A stretch of DNA of 64,000 nucleotides from Lysobacter sp. 5GHs7-4 (GCF_021284765.1 NZ_CP089924.1:3738001-3802000), one strand, 5' to 3'. Counted from the first letter of the stretch, positions 47,498-56,388 are shown. A program made the numbers and translations. Notes: generated from the letters alone by a model not told the origin.

Positions 47498-47539
47498 GGC
47501 GTCCGCTGCACCGGCGCGCGCTCACCTGACTCCGCGGCT

Positions 47540-48505
47540 TCAGTGGCGCGGATCGTCGCGGGTCAGCGCCTCGACGCGCAGGCGTTCGCGCGCGTCGAAC
47601 GGCGCGAGCAAGGCGGTTAGACGGGCCTGGCGCTGCGCCGCGTCGAGGCTGCGATCGGCCAAGACCCGCTCGCGGCCGGCGCGGTACTCGGCCACTCGCC
47701 GATTCCAGTGCGCGCGGCGCTGGTCGAGGTCGGCCAGGCGTTGCGCGGCCGGCGCACCGAACGCGGCCTCGCGTTCGGCGTAACGGCGTTCGGGGCCGAT
47801 GCCCTGCGCCTCGAATTGCGCGCTCTGGCGCATCGCCAAGGTCACGTTGTCGCTTTCTACGCGGGTGGCGTCGCTCTGCGCGGCCTCCAGCTCGCGCAGG
47901 CGCGCGGCGCGTTGCGCGGGCGTGAGGCCGTGATCGCGCAGCAGGGCCTGGCGCGCGATCGTCTGCGCCAGGCGCAGTTCTTCCTCGCCGTACCAGGCCT
48001 GGGCGACGGCGGCGCCGAGACGGCGCCGGCGCAGCTCGCGGCGGCGTTCCAGGTCGGCGCGCAGATCGCTGCCCACGCCCAGCGCCGCGCTTTCGCGTTC
48101 CAGCGCGACATAGGCATCGAACCAGGCCAGCACCTGCGCCTGCGCGGGCGCGCCCAGGCGCGGCTGCAGATAGCGGCGCAGGTCGTTGCGGATGGCCGCC
48201 AGGTCGCGCTCGCCCAGGCGGGTGAGGAAGTAATCGAACAATCGCCGCATCGCGCGATCCACCACCGGCTTGCCGGCGGCGTCCAGGGTCAGGGCGCCGT
48301 CGACGGCGGTGTCGCGCAGGGAATCGCCTGCGCCCGCCGGCGCGGCGGGCCGGCGTGCGGACGCCGGCGCGGCGGCGGAGGCCTGCGCGTTCGCCGCCGA
48401 CGGTACGGGCGCACGAGCCGGCGCCGTCTCGCGACGCCAGCCCGACAGCGCCACCGCCAGCACCACGCCGGCGGCCAACATCAATACCAAGGTGAAACGC
48501 AGCAT
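47540..48505 (-). CDS. Lipase secretion chaperone (steric foldase)
   Basis: A 321-residue Lif/LimK-type foldase: one N-terminal membrane anchor (residues ~4-20), an Ala/Pro-rich linker (25-60), then the helical catalytic domain with the hallmark RRLFDYFLTRLGE. It folds the cognate lipase in the periplasm before type II export. It begins two bases after the lipase gene ends, so the pair is co-transcribed. The extreme Arg/Ala/Leu-rich composition of the helices is normal for GC-rich Lif proteins. Confidence 0.9.
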   Translation of the reverse strand: MLRFTLVLMLAAGVVLAVALSGWRRETAPARAPVPSAANAQASAAAPASARRPAAPAGAGDSLRDTAVDGALTLDAAGKPVVDRAMRRLFDYFLTRLGERDLAAIRNDLRRYLQPRLGAPAQAQVLAWFDAYVALERESAALGVGSDLRADLERRRELRRRRLGAAVAQAWYGEEELRLAQTIARQALLRDHGLTPAQRAARLRELEAAQSDATRVESDNVTLAMRQSAQFEAQGIGPERRYAEREAAFGAPAAQRLADLDQRRAHWNRRVAEYRAGRERVLADRSLDAAQRQARLTALLAPFDARERLRVEALTRDDPRH

Positions 48506-48507
48506 GC

Positions 48508-49467
48508 CTACAACCCGGCGTTCTTCAGCCTATTGAGGTGGGCACGGTAAACGCTGGGCGGGCTGGATGCGAACAGGCCGCGCAGGCCGGCGACCTGGTT
48601 GACCTCGTCGAGGTGGTTCCAGGCGTAGTCGTCGCGGATCACGCTGCCCAGGTGCGAGGAGCAGCGCCCGACCAGGCCGTCGTTGGCCTCGAAGCCGAAG
48701 AACAGCGCGCCCGCGCCCATCAGCAGATCGCTGGGATCGAACACATTGCTCAAGGGCTGGGTGCCGCCCATCGAGTAATAACGCACGCCGCGCACGCTGG
48801 CCGCGCCCTGGCCGCAGGCGCTGGCGGGCAGGCCTTCGGGATAGCGCGCGTTGAACGCGGCCGCGCCCCTGCTGTCCAGCGAGGCCAATGCCGCCAACGC
48901 ATCCTGCGGATCGTCGTCGCCGGACAGGAACTCCAGGAACGAGCCCAGCGCGTCGGCGAGGCCGGCGACCAGGCCGCGGCCGGGCGAGCCCGGCGGGAAC
49001 GCGGTGCCGATGCCGTCGGCGACCTTGCTGCCGGTGTGCGGGCTGCCCATCGAGGTGATCGAGGCGACCAGATCCGGCCGCACCGAGGCCACGTAGCGCG
49101 CGGTCGGGCCGCCGTGGCTGTGGCCGATCAGGTTGAAGCGGGTGTAGCCGTAGGTCGCCTGCAGGGTTTCCAGATAGTCGATCAGCTGTTCGCCGCGCAG
49201 TTCGCTGGAGTTGGCCGAGGACACGTTGGCGACGTAGACCTTGGCGCCGCCGGCACGCAGCTGGCCGGGAATGTCGTACCAGTAGTCGTAGAGGCCGCCG
49301 AGCTCGTCGAAGCCGAACAGGCCGTGCACCAGTACCACGGGATGCTTGGTCTTGGTGTAGTCGTCGGCGCTGGCCGGCAGGGCCGCCGCCAGCAACAGCA
49401 GGACCGCGAACACGCGGGCCCAGACTCCGGCGCGCAAGGCGCCCGTACGCAGGATCGATCGCGACAT
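48508..49467 (-). CDS. Secreted triacylglycerol lipase (foldase-dependent family I)
   Basis: A 319-residue lipase with a signal peptide (cleavage near PASA/DDY). The nucleophile Ser is in GHSHGG; the oxyanion segment is HPVVLVHGLFGFDELGG. The Asp and Ca2+ region includes GFEANDGLVGRCSSHLG, followed by the catalytic His within NHLDEVNQ. Two cysteines (in ASACGQG and VGRCSSH) match the conserved disulfide of Pseudomonas LipA. GGAGGGAACATG fixes the start at 49467; longer readings lose the signal peptide. It should need the adjacent foldase and the Xps-type secretion system. Confidence 0.92.
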   Translation of the reverse strand: MSRSILRTGALRAGVWARVFAVLLLLAAALPASADDYTKTKHPVVLVHGLFGFDELGGLYDYWYDIPGQLRAGGAKVYVANVSSANSSELRGEQLIDYLETLQATYGYTRFNLIGHSHGGPTARYVASVRPDLVASITSMGSPHTGSKVADGIGTAFPPGSPGRGLVAGLADALGSFLEFLSGDDDPQDALAALASLDSRGAAAFNARYPEGLPASACGQGAASVRGVRYYSMGGTQPLSNVFDPSDLLMGAGALFFGFEANDGLVGRCSSHLGSVIRDDYAWNHLDEVNQVAGLRGLFASSPPSVYRAHLNRLKNAGL

Positions 49468-49672
49468 GTTCCCTCCCAGAAACCGTGCCGTACCGCTGGC
49501 GAGGCCGGCGGCGCCGGCCCGTCCGACTGTACGAATGCGTATGGGCGCTGCACGCCGCAGTGCACCATACGGGAGCGAACTGTGATGCTTATCGCGCGCG
49601 ACCGCCGCAACCGGCACCGTCCGCCACGACCGATGCTGCATCGCACCCAACGCCGGTCGCGCGTGCGGCGCC

Positions 49673-50473
49673 CTACTGCGCCGCCGCCGTGCGTCCCCAG
49701 GCCTGGATGATGCGGGCGATCTCGCGCACGCCGTCGCTGAGCGCGGCCGGACCGGGCTGCAGGATGATCGGCGACTTGATCTCGTGCAGCTGACCGTCGC
49801 GCACCGCCGGAATCGCGTCCCAGCCGGGGCGCGCGGCGACGCGCTCGGGGCGGAACTTCTTGCCGCACCACGAGCCGAACACGATGTCCGGCGCCAGCGG
49901 GATCACCTCGGCGGAATCGGCCAGGATGCGATGCTTGGCCAGCGATTGCGCCGCGTGTTCGGGAAACACGTCGTCGCCGCCCGCGATCCGCACCAGCTCG
50001 GCGACCCAGCGGATGCCGGTGATCAGCGGCTCGTCCCATTCCTCGAAATACACCTTGGGCCGGCGCGGCAACGCGGCGCTGGCGCGCTCGATCTCCTCCA
50101 GGCCGCGGCGCAGGCCGTCGGCGTAGGCGCGCGCCTTATCGGCCGCGCCGACCAGCGCGCCCAGCCGCAGGATGTAGTCGAGGATGCCCTCGACGCTGCG
50201 GTGGTTGCTGATCCACACCTCCACGCCCTGCTTGATCAGCGCGGCGGCGATCTCGGACTGGATGTCGGAAAAGCCGATCACGAAGTCCGGCTGCAGCTTC
50301 AGGATCTCGTCGATCTTGGCGCTGGTGAAGGCGCTGACCTTGGGCTTTTCCTTGCGCGCGACCGGCGGACGCACGGTGAAGCCGCTGATGCCGACGATGC
50401 GGTGCTGCTCGCCGAGCGCGTACAGCGTTTCGGTCGGTTCTTCGGTGAGGCAGACGATGCGTTGGGGGCCCAT
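49673..50473 (-). CDS. BtuF-like cobalamin-binding/periplasmic-binding-fold protein without signal peptide
   Basis: A 266-residue protein of the BtuF/FhuD periplasmic-binding family (PF01497 type): RIVCLTEEPTETLYALGEQHRIVGISG, KIDEILKLQPDFVIGFSDIQ, VYFEEWDEPLITGI and ILQPGPAALSDGV. Such genes are often annotated as cobalamin-binding proteins. No signal peptide or lipobox is present and no in-frame upstream extension adds one, so it is predicted cytoplasmic, unlike true BtuF. No ABC permease is adjacent. A -10-like GACAAT ends exactly 6 bases before the ATG. Confidence 0.8.
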   Translation of the reverse strand: MGPQRIVCLTEEPTETLYALGEQHRIVGISGFTVRPPVARKEKPKVSAFTSAKIDEILKLQPDFVIGFSDIQSEIAAALIKQGVEVWISNHRSVEGILDYILRLGALVGAADKARAYADGLRRGLEEIERASAALPRRPKVYFEEWDEPLITGIRWVAELVRIAGGDDVFPEHAAQSLAKHRILADSAEVIPLAPDIVFGSWCGKKFRPERVAARPGWDAIPAVRDGQLHEIKSPIILQPGPAALSDGVREIARIIQAWGRTAAAQ

Positions 50474-50479
50474 GGCGCG

Positions 50480-50485
50480 ATTGTC
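50480..50485 (-). promoter_or_regulatory. -10-like GACAAT positioned for a leaderless BtuF-like transcript
   Basis: On the minus strand GACAAT is followed by CGCGCC and the ATG at 50473. No Shine-Dalgarno sequence is present. Confidence 0.4.
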
Positions 50486-50551
50486 GCATTAGCGGCGGCG
50501 CTGCGGTTCGCCGCGCTCGGCGCATCCTGCCGGCGGTCTGCAGCGCAAGAA

Positions 50552-51022
50552 TCAACGCAGGGCTTTGCGGAAGTACACCACACGCTCGGTCTCTTCGAAG
50601 CCGCAGGCGGCGTGCGCCTGGTGCGCCAAGGTGTTGTCGAGCAGCGAATCGGACGCGAGCTCGTCGCAACCGCGCGCCAGCGTCCAGGCCTCGACCTGCG
50701 CGATCAGCCCGCGGCCGATGCCGCGGCCGCGCGCGGACGGCGCCACGTACCAGCCTTCGAGAAACCCGACCGGCGAGCGGTCGGTGCCGTTGACGTAGTC
50801 GCCGCGCAGGCTGGCTTCGGCGAAACCGCAGGCCTGGCCGCGTTCGTCGAACGCGAGCAGGCAGACCTGGCGCTCGGGCTGCGCCAGCATTTCCAGCATG
50901 TCGTCGCGGTGATCGGTGGCCGGCTCGCCGTCCTCGTCCGGCCACAAGGCGCTGCGCAGTTGCGCCCAGGCGGTCAGATCGGCCTGCGTCGCCGGCCGCA
51001 CGCGCCAGGCCGCGTCGCTCAC
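50552..51022 (-). CDS. AAC(6')-type aminoglycoside N-acetyltransferase-like GNAT protein
   Basis: A 156-residue GNAT enzyme. The stretches [43 protein letters not shown] and [15 protein letters not shown] are close to aminoglycoside 6'-N-acetyltransferases of the AAC(6')-I branch, including chromosomal ones in Stenotrophomonas. The GTG at 51022 overlaps the pdxH stop (GTGA), so it is co-translated with pdxH. Acetyl-CoA loop RGRGIGR is intact. Whether it acts on aminoglycosides or on a natural amine is not decided by sequence. Confidence 0.78.
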   Translation of the reverse strand: MSDAAWRVRPATQADLTAWAQLRSALWPDEDGEPATDHRDDMLEMLAQPERQVCLLAFDERGQACGFAEASLRGDYVNGTDRSPVGFLEGWYVAPSARGRGIGRGLIAQVEAWTLARGCDELASDSLLDNTLAHQAHAACGFEETERVVYFRKALR

Positions 51023-51621
51023 GGATACAGCATCCGCTTCGACCAGTCGCCGGCGCGGTCGCATTCGTACAGCCAGCGCTCGTGCAGACGGAAATCGGCG
51101 CCGTACCAGAACTCGACCTTTTCCGGACGCACGCGCAACCCGGTCCAGCGCGGCGGGCGCGGCACGTCGCGGCCCTCGAAGCGCTGCTCGGCCTGGCTCA
51201 GGCGCTGCTCGAAGGTGTCGCGCGAATCCAGCGTCTCGGACTGCAGCGAGGCCCACGCGCCGATCTGGCTCACGCGCGGACGCGAGGCGAAATACGCGTC
51301 GGCCTCGGCGTCGGCGACGATCTCGACCGCGCCTTCCACCCGCACCTGCACGCCATTGCGCACGCGCGGCCAGTGGAACAGCAGCGCCGCATGCGGATTG
51401 GCCTGCAGCTCGCGGCCCTTGCGGCCGTCCAGATGGGTGTAGAACACGAAGCCGCGCGCATCGTGCGCCTTCAGCAGCACGGTGCGCGCCGACGGACGCG
51501 CGTCCAGGCCGGCGGTGGCGACGGTCATCGCGGTCGGATCGGGTTCGCCGGCGATGCGCGCCTCTTCGAACAGACCGCTGAATCCGGCGATGGCTTCGGC
51601 TAACAGGGGATGTGGGTTCAT
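51019..51621 (-). CDS. pdxH: Pyridoxine/pyridoxamine 5'-phosphate oxidase
   Basis: A 200-residue FMN enzyme making PLP. It shows [25 protein letters not shown] (FMN site), [31 protein letters not shown] and the C-terminal [15 protein letters not shown]. Length is slightly short of E. coli PdxH (218), the N-terminal arm being reduced. Its start is only 17 bases from the divergent glycerate-kinase-like start, and it has no Shine-Dalgarno sequence. Confidence 0.93.
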   Translation of the reverse strand: MNPHPLLAEAIAGFSGLFEEARIAGEPDPTAMTVATAGLDARPSARTVLLKAHDARGFVFYTHLDGRKGRELQANPHAALLFHWPRVRNGVQVRVEGAVEIVADAEADAYFASRPRVSQIGAWASLQSETLDSRDTFEQRLSQAEQRFEGRDVPRPPRWTGLRVRPEKVEFWYGADFRLHERWLYECDRAGDWSKRMLYP

Positions 51622-51638
51622 TGGGTTATTGTGGCCCG
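51622..51638. promoter_or_regulatory. Seventeen-base divergent start region of pdxH and the kinase gene
   Basis: Only 17 bases separate the two divergent start codons. The plus strand reads TATTGT (51627-51632), six bases, then ATG at 51639; the minus strand reads CACAAT (51633-51628), six bases, then ATG at 51621. The -10-like hexamers overlap by five bases, implying leaderless and mutually exclusive initiation, with -35 contacts inside the opposite genes. Confidence 0.45.
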
Positions 51639-52466
51639 ATGCCGGCCGCTCCGCATCCCTCCGCCGCCCAGGCCTATGCCGCGGACTTCGTGGAGCGCGT
51701 GCTCGACGACGCGCTGTCGCATTCGGCGCGCACGTACGCGATCGCCGGCCTGCAGGGCAGCGGCAAATCGACCCTGGCCGCGCAGGTCGCCGCGCACGCA
51801 CAGGAACGCGGTTTGCGCGTGGCGGTGCTGTCGATCGACGACTGCTACCTGGGCCGGCGCGAACGCGCGCAACTGGGCCGTCGCGTGCACCCCTTGCTGG
51901 CCACGCGCGGACCGCCGGGCACGCACGCGGTCGAGCTGGCCTGCGCCACCCTGGACGGCCTGCGCGCGGGCGGCGAGGTGCGCCTGCCGCGCTTCGACAA
52001 GCTCGGCGACCGGCGCCTGCCGCCGTCGCGCTGGCCGCGCCTGCGCGCGGTCGATCTGACCCTGTTCGAGGGCTGGTTCCTGAAAACGCCCGCGCAAACC
52101 CAAGCCGAGCTGATCGCACCGATCAACGAACTGGAGCGCGCGGAAGATCCCGACGGCGTCTGGCGCGGCTACTGCAACCGGGCCCTGGCCGAGGCCTATC
52201 CGCCCTTGTGGGCGCGCCTGGACCGCCTGCTGTTCCTGCAACCGCCCGGCTTCGAGCACGTGCCCGAGTGGCGCTGGCAGCAGGAGCGCGCGCTGCAGGC
52301 CGCCCGCCCCGGACGCGTCGGCATGGACCGCGCGGGGGTCGAGCGCTTCGTGCGCCTGTTCGAACGCGTGAGCCGCCAGGCGCTGGCGCGGCTGCCGGCG
52401 ATCGCCGAGGTGAGCGTGGCGGTCGACGCGCGACGGCGCGTGCGGGACTGGCGCGTGCGCGACTGA
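51639..52466 (+). CDS. P-loop kinase of the D-glycerate 3-kinase (GLYK) type
   Basis: A 275-residue P-loop protein: Walker [13 protein letters not shown] near residue 42, [13 protein letters not shown] with a catalytic Asp, and FEGWFLKT. The pattern matches the plant/yeast GLYK-related kinases (YGR205w and E. coli YggC kin) that phosphorylate glycerate; related members act on pantothenate or uridine. The ATG at 51639 is close to the divergent pdxH. Substrate is inferred by family only. Confidence 0.75.
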   Translation: MPAAPHPSAAQAYAADFVERVLDDALSHSARTYAIAGLQGSGKSTLAAQVAAHAQERGLRVAVLSIDDCYLGRRERAQLGRRVHPLLATRGPPGTHAVELACATLDGLRAGGEVRLPRFDKLGDRRLPPSRWPRLRAVDLTLFEGWFLKTPAQTQAELIAPINELERAEDPDGVWRGYCNRALAEAYPPLWARLDRLLFLQPPGFEHVPEWRWQQERALQAARPGRVGMDRAGVERFVRLFERVSRQALARLPAIAEVSVAVDARRRVRDWRVRD

Positions 52467-52506
52467 CGCGCACGCGCTCGGCCGGCACCGTCGCGCGGCG
52501 CCGGAC

Positions 52507-52710
52507 TTACTCGACGATGAAGCTCACCCGCAGGTTGACCCGCCATTCGGTGACGGTGCCGTCGTCGTCGGTGACGACCTTGATTTCGTTGACCCAGGCG
52601 CCCTTGATGTTCTTGACCGACTCGGCGCATTTCTTCAGCCCGGATTTGACCGCGTCCTCCATGCTGGTCTTGGAAGAGGCGTTGAGTTCGATGATCTTGG
52701 CGACCGCCAT
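52507..52710 (-). CDS. Dodecin (flavin-storage protein)
   Basis: A 67-residue dodecin: [26 protein letters not shown], then [20 protein letters not shown] with the Trp that stacks on flavin, and [11 protein letters not shown]. Twelve subunits form a hollow sphere that binds riboflavin or FMN. It is a single gene between two plus-strand genes. GGGAGCACGCC precedes its ATG. Confidence 0.93.
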   Translation of the reverse strand: MAVAKIIELNASSKTSMEDAVKSGLKKCAESVKNIKGAWVNEIKVVTDDDGTVTEWRVNLRVSFIVE

Positions 52711-52824
52711 GGCGTGCTCCCGTCAGGCCGGCGCGCGGGCTTGCGGCCGGAACGGCGAGCCTAGGCCGGCCGGCGTTAAGGCCACGCAACAGGATCGGGC
52801 CGCCAGCGCGGCATCGCGGCTGGC

Positions 52825-52830
52825 TACAAT
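52825..52830 (+). promoter_or_regulatory. -10-like TACAAT positioned for a leaderless aroK transcript
   Basis: TACAAT is followed by CGCGGC and then the aroK ATG at 52837. No Shine-Dalgarno sequence is present. Confidence 0.5.
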
Positions 52831-52836
52831 CGCGGC

Positions 52837-53391
52837 ATGAATCCCGCGAGCAATCTGATCCTGGTGGGCCCGATGGGGGCCGGCAAAAGCTGCATCGGCC
52901 GCCGCCTGGCCGAGCGCTACGGCCTGCGTCTGGCCGACGCCGACCGCGAGATCGAGCAGCGCACCGGCGCCACCGTGGCGACCATCTTCGAATGCGAGGG
53001 CGAGCCCGGCTTCCGCGCGCGCGAACGCGCGACCCTGGCCGAACTGCTGGCCGAGGACGGCCTGCTGCTGGCCACCGGCGGCGGCGCGGTGCTGGACCCG
53101 GCCAACCGCGCCCTGCTGCGCGAGCGCGGCTACGTGGTGCACCTGCAAGTGAGCGTGGAAGCCCAGCTGGAGCGCCTGGCGCGCGACCGCACCCGCCCGT
53201 TGCTGGCGCGCGACGACCGCGAAGACGTGCTGCGCACGCTGTCGGCGCAGCGCGCGCCGCTGTACGCCGAAGTGGCCGACCTGCGCTTCGACACCGAACG
53301 CATGACCGCGGCCGAAGCCGCGGACAAGCTGGCCGACCAACTCGACACCTGCTGGCGCCGCCTTGCGCACGCGCAAGGAGCTTCCGCATGA
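52837..53391 (+). CDS. aroK: Shikimate kinase
   Basis: A 184-residue P-loop kinase of the shikimate pathway. Walker A is [15 protein letters not shown] near residue 11; [14 protein letters not shown] binds shikimate; [12 protein letters not shown] and [14 protein letters not shown] complete the site; the lid has RDRTRPLL. It overlaps aroB by 4 bases, the usual aroK-aroB operon. Initiation is probably leaderless. Confidence 0.95.
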   Translation: MNPASNLILVGPMGAGKSCIGRRLAERYGLRLADADREIEQRTGATVATIFECEGEPGFRARERATLAELLAEDGLLLATGGGAVLDPANRALLRERGYVVHLQVSVEAQLERLARDRTRPLLARDDREDVLRTLSAQRAPLYAEVADLRFDTERMTAAEAADKLADQLDTCWRRLAHAQGASA

Positions 53392-54509
53392 CCGCACCGC
53401 TGCCGCCCGCTCTGCACCGCGTCAAAGTGTCCGGCGACGCGCCCTACGCGATCGAGATCGGCCCCGGCTTGCTGGGCGAGGCCGAACGCATCGCCGCGCA
53501 GCTGCGCGGCCGCCACGCCCTGATCGTCAGCGACGGCCATGTCGCGCCGCTGTACGCCGACGCGCTGGAAAACGCGCTGCGCGCGGCCAGGCCCAACCTG
53601 ACGCTGGCGCGCTACGTGCTGCCGCCGGGCGAACACGAAAAAACCCTGGCCCGCTTCGGCGAATGCCTGGACGCGCTGGCCCGGCTTGGCGCCACCCGCG
53701 ACGCCACCGTGCTGGCGCTGGGCGGCGGCGTGGTCGGCGACCTGGCCGGCTTCGCCGCGGCCTGTTGGATGCGCGGCGTCGACGTGGTGCAGCTGCCGAC
53801 CACGCTGCTGGCGATGGTGGATTCCTCGGTCGGCGGCAAGACCGCGGTCGATCTGCCCAGCGGCAAGAACCTGGTCGGCGCCTTCCATCCGCCGCGCGCG
53901 GTGTTCGCCGACACCGCCACCCTGCGCAGTCTGCCCGCGCGCGAACTGCGCGCCGGCCTGGCCGAGGTGGTGAAGTACGGCGCGATCTTCGACGACAGCT
54001 TCCTCGATTGGCTGGAAGCGCACGCCGACGCGCTGCTGGCTGGCGACGACGCCGCGCTGTCGCAGGCGATCGCGCGCAGCTGCGCGTACAAGGCGGACGT
54101 GGTCGCGCGCGATCCCTACGAACGCGGCGATCGCGCCCTGCTCAATTTCGGCCACACCTTCGGCCACGCCATCGAAACCGAGCAAGGCTACGCCGGCGCC
54201 ACCGGCGACGGCCTCAACCACGGCGAGGCGGTGGCGGTGGGCATGGTCCTGGCCGCGCGGCTGTCGACCGCGCTGGGCCTGGCCGGCGCCGCCGATGCGG
54301 AACGCCTGCGCGCCTTGTTGGAACGCCTGGGCCTGCCGACGACGATACCCGCGGGCTTGTCGCCGCAGGCTTTGCTGGCGCGCATGCGGCTGGATAAGAA
54401 GGCCGATGCGTCGGGTTTGCGCTTCATCCTGTGGGATCGTGCGGGGTTGGCGCGGATCGTGTCGGGAGTAGCCGACGACCTTGTGCTGCAGGTGTTGGCG
54501 GCGGGTTGA
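53388..54509 (+). CDS. aroB: 3-dehydroquinate synthase
   Basis: A 373-residue NAD+ and metal-dependent enzyme converting DAHP to 3-dehydroquinate. Visible are [70 protein letters not shown], and metal ligands in [12 protein letters not shown] and [11 protein letters not shown]. Coupled to aroK. The window shows no damX-like gene after it; instead a family A repeat pair follows. Confidence 0.95.
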   Translation: MTAPLPPALHRVKVSGDAPYAIEIGPGLLGEAERIAAQLRGRHALIVSDGHVAPLYADALENALRAARPNLTLARYVLPPGEHEKTLARFGECLDALARLGATRDATVLALGGGVVGDLAGFAAACWMRGVDVVQLPTTLLAMVDSSVGGKTAVDLPSGKNLVGAFHPPRAVFADTATLRSLPARELRAGLAEVVKYGAIFDDSFLDWLEAHADALLAGDDAALSQAIARSCAYKADVVARDPYERGDRALLNFGHTFGHAIETEQGYAGATGDGLNHGEAVAVGMVLAARLSTALGLAGAADAERLRALLERLGLPTTIPAGLSPQALLARMRLDKKADASGLRFILWDRAGLARIVSGVADDLVLQVLAAG

Positions 54510-54524
54510 AGGATCTGGAGCAAA

Positions 54525-54645
54525 AGCAAATCCCCCCTAGCCCCCCTTTTCCAAAGGGGGGAACCCATGCGCTCCTTATCGCCGAACTGCTGAAGCCCGC
54601 TTGTCTTCCCCCCTTTGAAAGAGGGGGATCGTTGGGGATTTGCTC
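54525..54645. repeat. Family A C-run/G-run repeat, inverted pair
   Basis: AGCAAATCCCCCCTAG...CCCCCCTTTTCCAAAGGGGGG at 54525-54561 faces an inverted unit at 54607-54644 (CCCCCCTTTGAAAGAGGGGGATCGTTGGGGATTTGCT). This is the same unit as at the window start and near 35.7 kb. It separates aroB from the convergent hydrolase gene. Confidence 0.75.
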
Positions 54646-55278
54646 TCAAGCCGCCTCGCGCCGGCGCGCCAGCGCGCGCTGATTCGACGAGTACGGGTTG
54701 TCCAGATACGGCACCGCATCGGCCTTGAGCGCATCGATCCACTCGTCGGTGCCCAGCACCGCGGCGAAGCGGCTTTGGAACACCACCGAAAACACGCGGT
54801 GGATCTCCTCGGCGCTGGCCTGCCCGGCGCTGTTCTCGTACGACAGCGAACCGGTGGCGTCGCCGAGGAACTCCACGTTCAGGCCCAGGTGCGCGGCCTC
54901 GAAGATCGTCGAGGCGTCGCAGTTGTGGGTCATGTAGCCGATCACCGTCAGGGTGTCGATGCCGTGGTCGGCGATCCAGTCCTTGAGATCGGTGCCGGTG
55001 AACACGCTGGGCAGGTTCTTCTCGATGTAGTGGTCGCGGTGGCGCGAGGCGACGACATCGTTGAGTTCCCAGCCCGGCGTGCCCTTGACGAACACCGGCG
55101 CCTCCGGCGGCGCGGTGTTCTGCACCACCACCACCGGCACGCCGGCGGCGCGCGCGGCGTCCATGGCGCGGCCGACATTGGGCAGGGTCTGGCTCACCGG
55201 CGGATGCTCGATGAGCAGGCCGCCGCTGAAGTACTCGTTCTGGACGTCGACGACGATGAGGGCGCGCTTGCGGGTCAT
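54646..55278 (-). CDS. Isochorismatase-like cysteine hydrolase
   Basis: A 210-residue cysteine hydrolase (isochorismatase fold). The catalytic Asp is in LIVVDVQNEYFSGGL and the nucleophile Cys in GYMTHNCDAST, with Lys in HYIEKNLPSVF. Family members act on nicotinamide, ureidoacrylate, biuret and others; the substrate is not predictable here. GGAGCAACGCC precedes the ATG. It diverges from a GlxA-type regulator across a gap with four copies of a half-site, so it is probably the regulator's target. Confidence 0.85.
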   Translation of the reverse strand: MTRKRALIVVDVQNEYFSGGLLIEHPPVSQTLPNVGRAMDAARAAGVPVVVVQNTAPPEAPVFVKGTPGWELNDVVASRHRDHYIEKNLPSVFTGTDLKDWIADHGIDTLTVIGYMTHNCDASTIFEAAHLGLNVEFLGDATGSLSYENSAGQASAEEIHRVFSVVFQSRFAAVLGTDEWIDALKADAVPYLDNPYSSNQRALARRREAA

Positions 55279-55330
55279 GGCGTTGCTCCTGAGAGGAAGG
55301 GATGGATCGGACGCCGCCTATGCTCCGCTT

Positions 55331-55399
55331 CGGCCCGATACGCCGACAGTGGCCCGATTGCCAATATTAGATAAGATCGGGCCATGTACAATCGGGCCA
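55331..55399. promoter_or_regulatory. Operator cluster between the hydrolase and GlxA-type regulator
   Basis: The half-site GGCCCGAT occurs four times: CGGCCCGATA at 55331-55340, TGGCCCGAT at 55350-55358, and inverted ATCGGGCCA at 55376-55384 and 55391-55399. The inner pair is a perfect 9-base inverted repeat around AATATTAG. The last copy overlaps a -10-like TACAAT (55387-55392) that ends 6 bases before the regulator ATG at 55399. TAATAT on the minus strand (55369-55364) could serve the hydrolase. This suggests autoregulation. Confidence 0.65.
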
Positions 55400-56352
55400 T
55401 GAACGCCGACACCATCGCCGTGGTCGCCTTCGACCGCATCAGCCCCTTCCATCTCTCGGTGCCCTGCATCGTGTTCGAGGACCGCGGTTTCGACGGCCAG
55501 CCGCGCTTCGAGTTGCGGGTGTGCGCGGCCGAGCCCGGCCCGCTGCGCACCCAGGCGGGTTTCAGCATCGCGGTCGAGCACGGCCTGGAAGGCCTGAACG
55601 ACGCCGGCGTGGTGATCGTGCCGTCCTGGCGCGACGGCGACGAACGCCCGCCCGAGGCGCTGCTGGAGGCGCTGCGCCAAGCGCACGCGCGCGGCGCGCA
55701 GATCGTCGGCCTGTGCCTGGGTGCCTACGTGCTGGCCGAGGCCGGTCTGCTCGACGGCCGCCGCGCGACCACCCATTGGCACTGGAGCCGGCACTTCGCC
55801 GAGCGCTACCCGCAGGTGCGCCTGGAACAGGACGTGCTGTACGTCGAGGACGCCGAGCTGACCACCTCGGCCGGCACCGCGGCCGCGCTGGACTGCTGCC
55901 TGCAGCTGCTGCGCCGGCGCTGCGGCGCCGAACTGGCCAGCCGAGTCGCGCGCCGCCTGGTGGTGGCGCCGCACCGCCAGGGCGGCCAGGCCCAGTACAT
56001 CGAGCAGCCTGTGCCGGCCTCGGCCCAGGACGAGCGCCTGTCCGGGGTGCTGAGTTGGGCGCTGGCGCATCTGGACCAGCCGCACAGCCTGGATGCCCTG
56101 GCCGAGCGCGCGCTGATGAGCCGGCGCAGCTTCACCCGCCGCTTCCGCCAGACCACCGGCACCACCGTCGCGCAGTGGCTGCTGAGCCAGCGCCTGGCGC
56201 GCGCGCAGCGCCTGCTGGAAAGCACCGACCGGCCGGTGGAGGCGATCGCGGCCGACACCGGCTTCGGCTCGGCGGTGTCGCTGCGCCAGCGCTTCGCGGC
56301 CGCGCTGAAGACCTCGCCCACGGCCTACCGGCGCGAGTTCCGCGGCACCTGA
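55399..56352 (+). CDS. GlxA family transcriptional regulator (DJ-1/PfpI plus AraC)
   Basis: A 317-residue regulator from ATG 55399; an in-frame ATG at 55384 would add five residues. The N-terminal DJ-1/PfpI-like domain (residues ~5-165) has VGLCLGAYVLAEAGLLDGRRATTHW with the nucleophile-like Cys. The C-terminal AraC/XylS DNA-binding domain (~215-315) has two HTHs (SLDALAERALMSRRSFTRRFR; DTGFGSAVSLRQRF). Related proteins control amine and betaine catabolism. The start at 55399 is preferred because the -10-like element and operator half-site lie right before it. Confidence 0.88.
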   Translation: MNADTIAVVAFDRISPFHLSVPCIVFEDRGFDGQPRFELRVCAAEPGPLRTQAGFSIAVEHGLEGLNDAGVVIVPSWRDGDERPPEALLEALRQAHARGAQIVGLCLGAYVLAEAGLLDGRRATTHWHWSRHFAERYPQVRLEQDVLYVEDAELTTSAGTAAALDCCLQLLRRRCGAELASRVARRLVVAPHRQGGQAQYIEQPVPASAQDERLSGVLSWALAHLDQPHSLDALAERALMSRRSFTRRFRQTTGTTVAQWLLSQRLARAQRLLESTDRPVEAIAADTGFGSAVSLRQRFAAALKTSPTAYRREFRGT

Positions 56353-56388
56353 GACGGCGCCCGCGCATGCCGCCCCATACCGCTGGCG

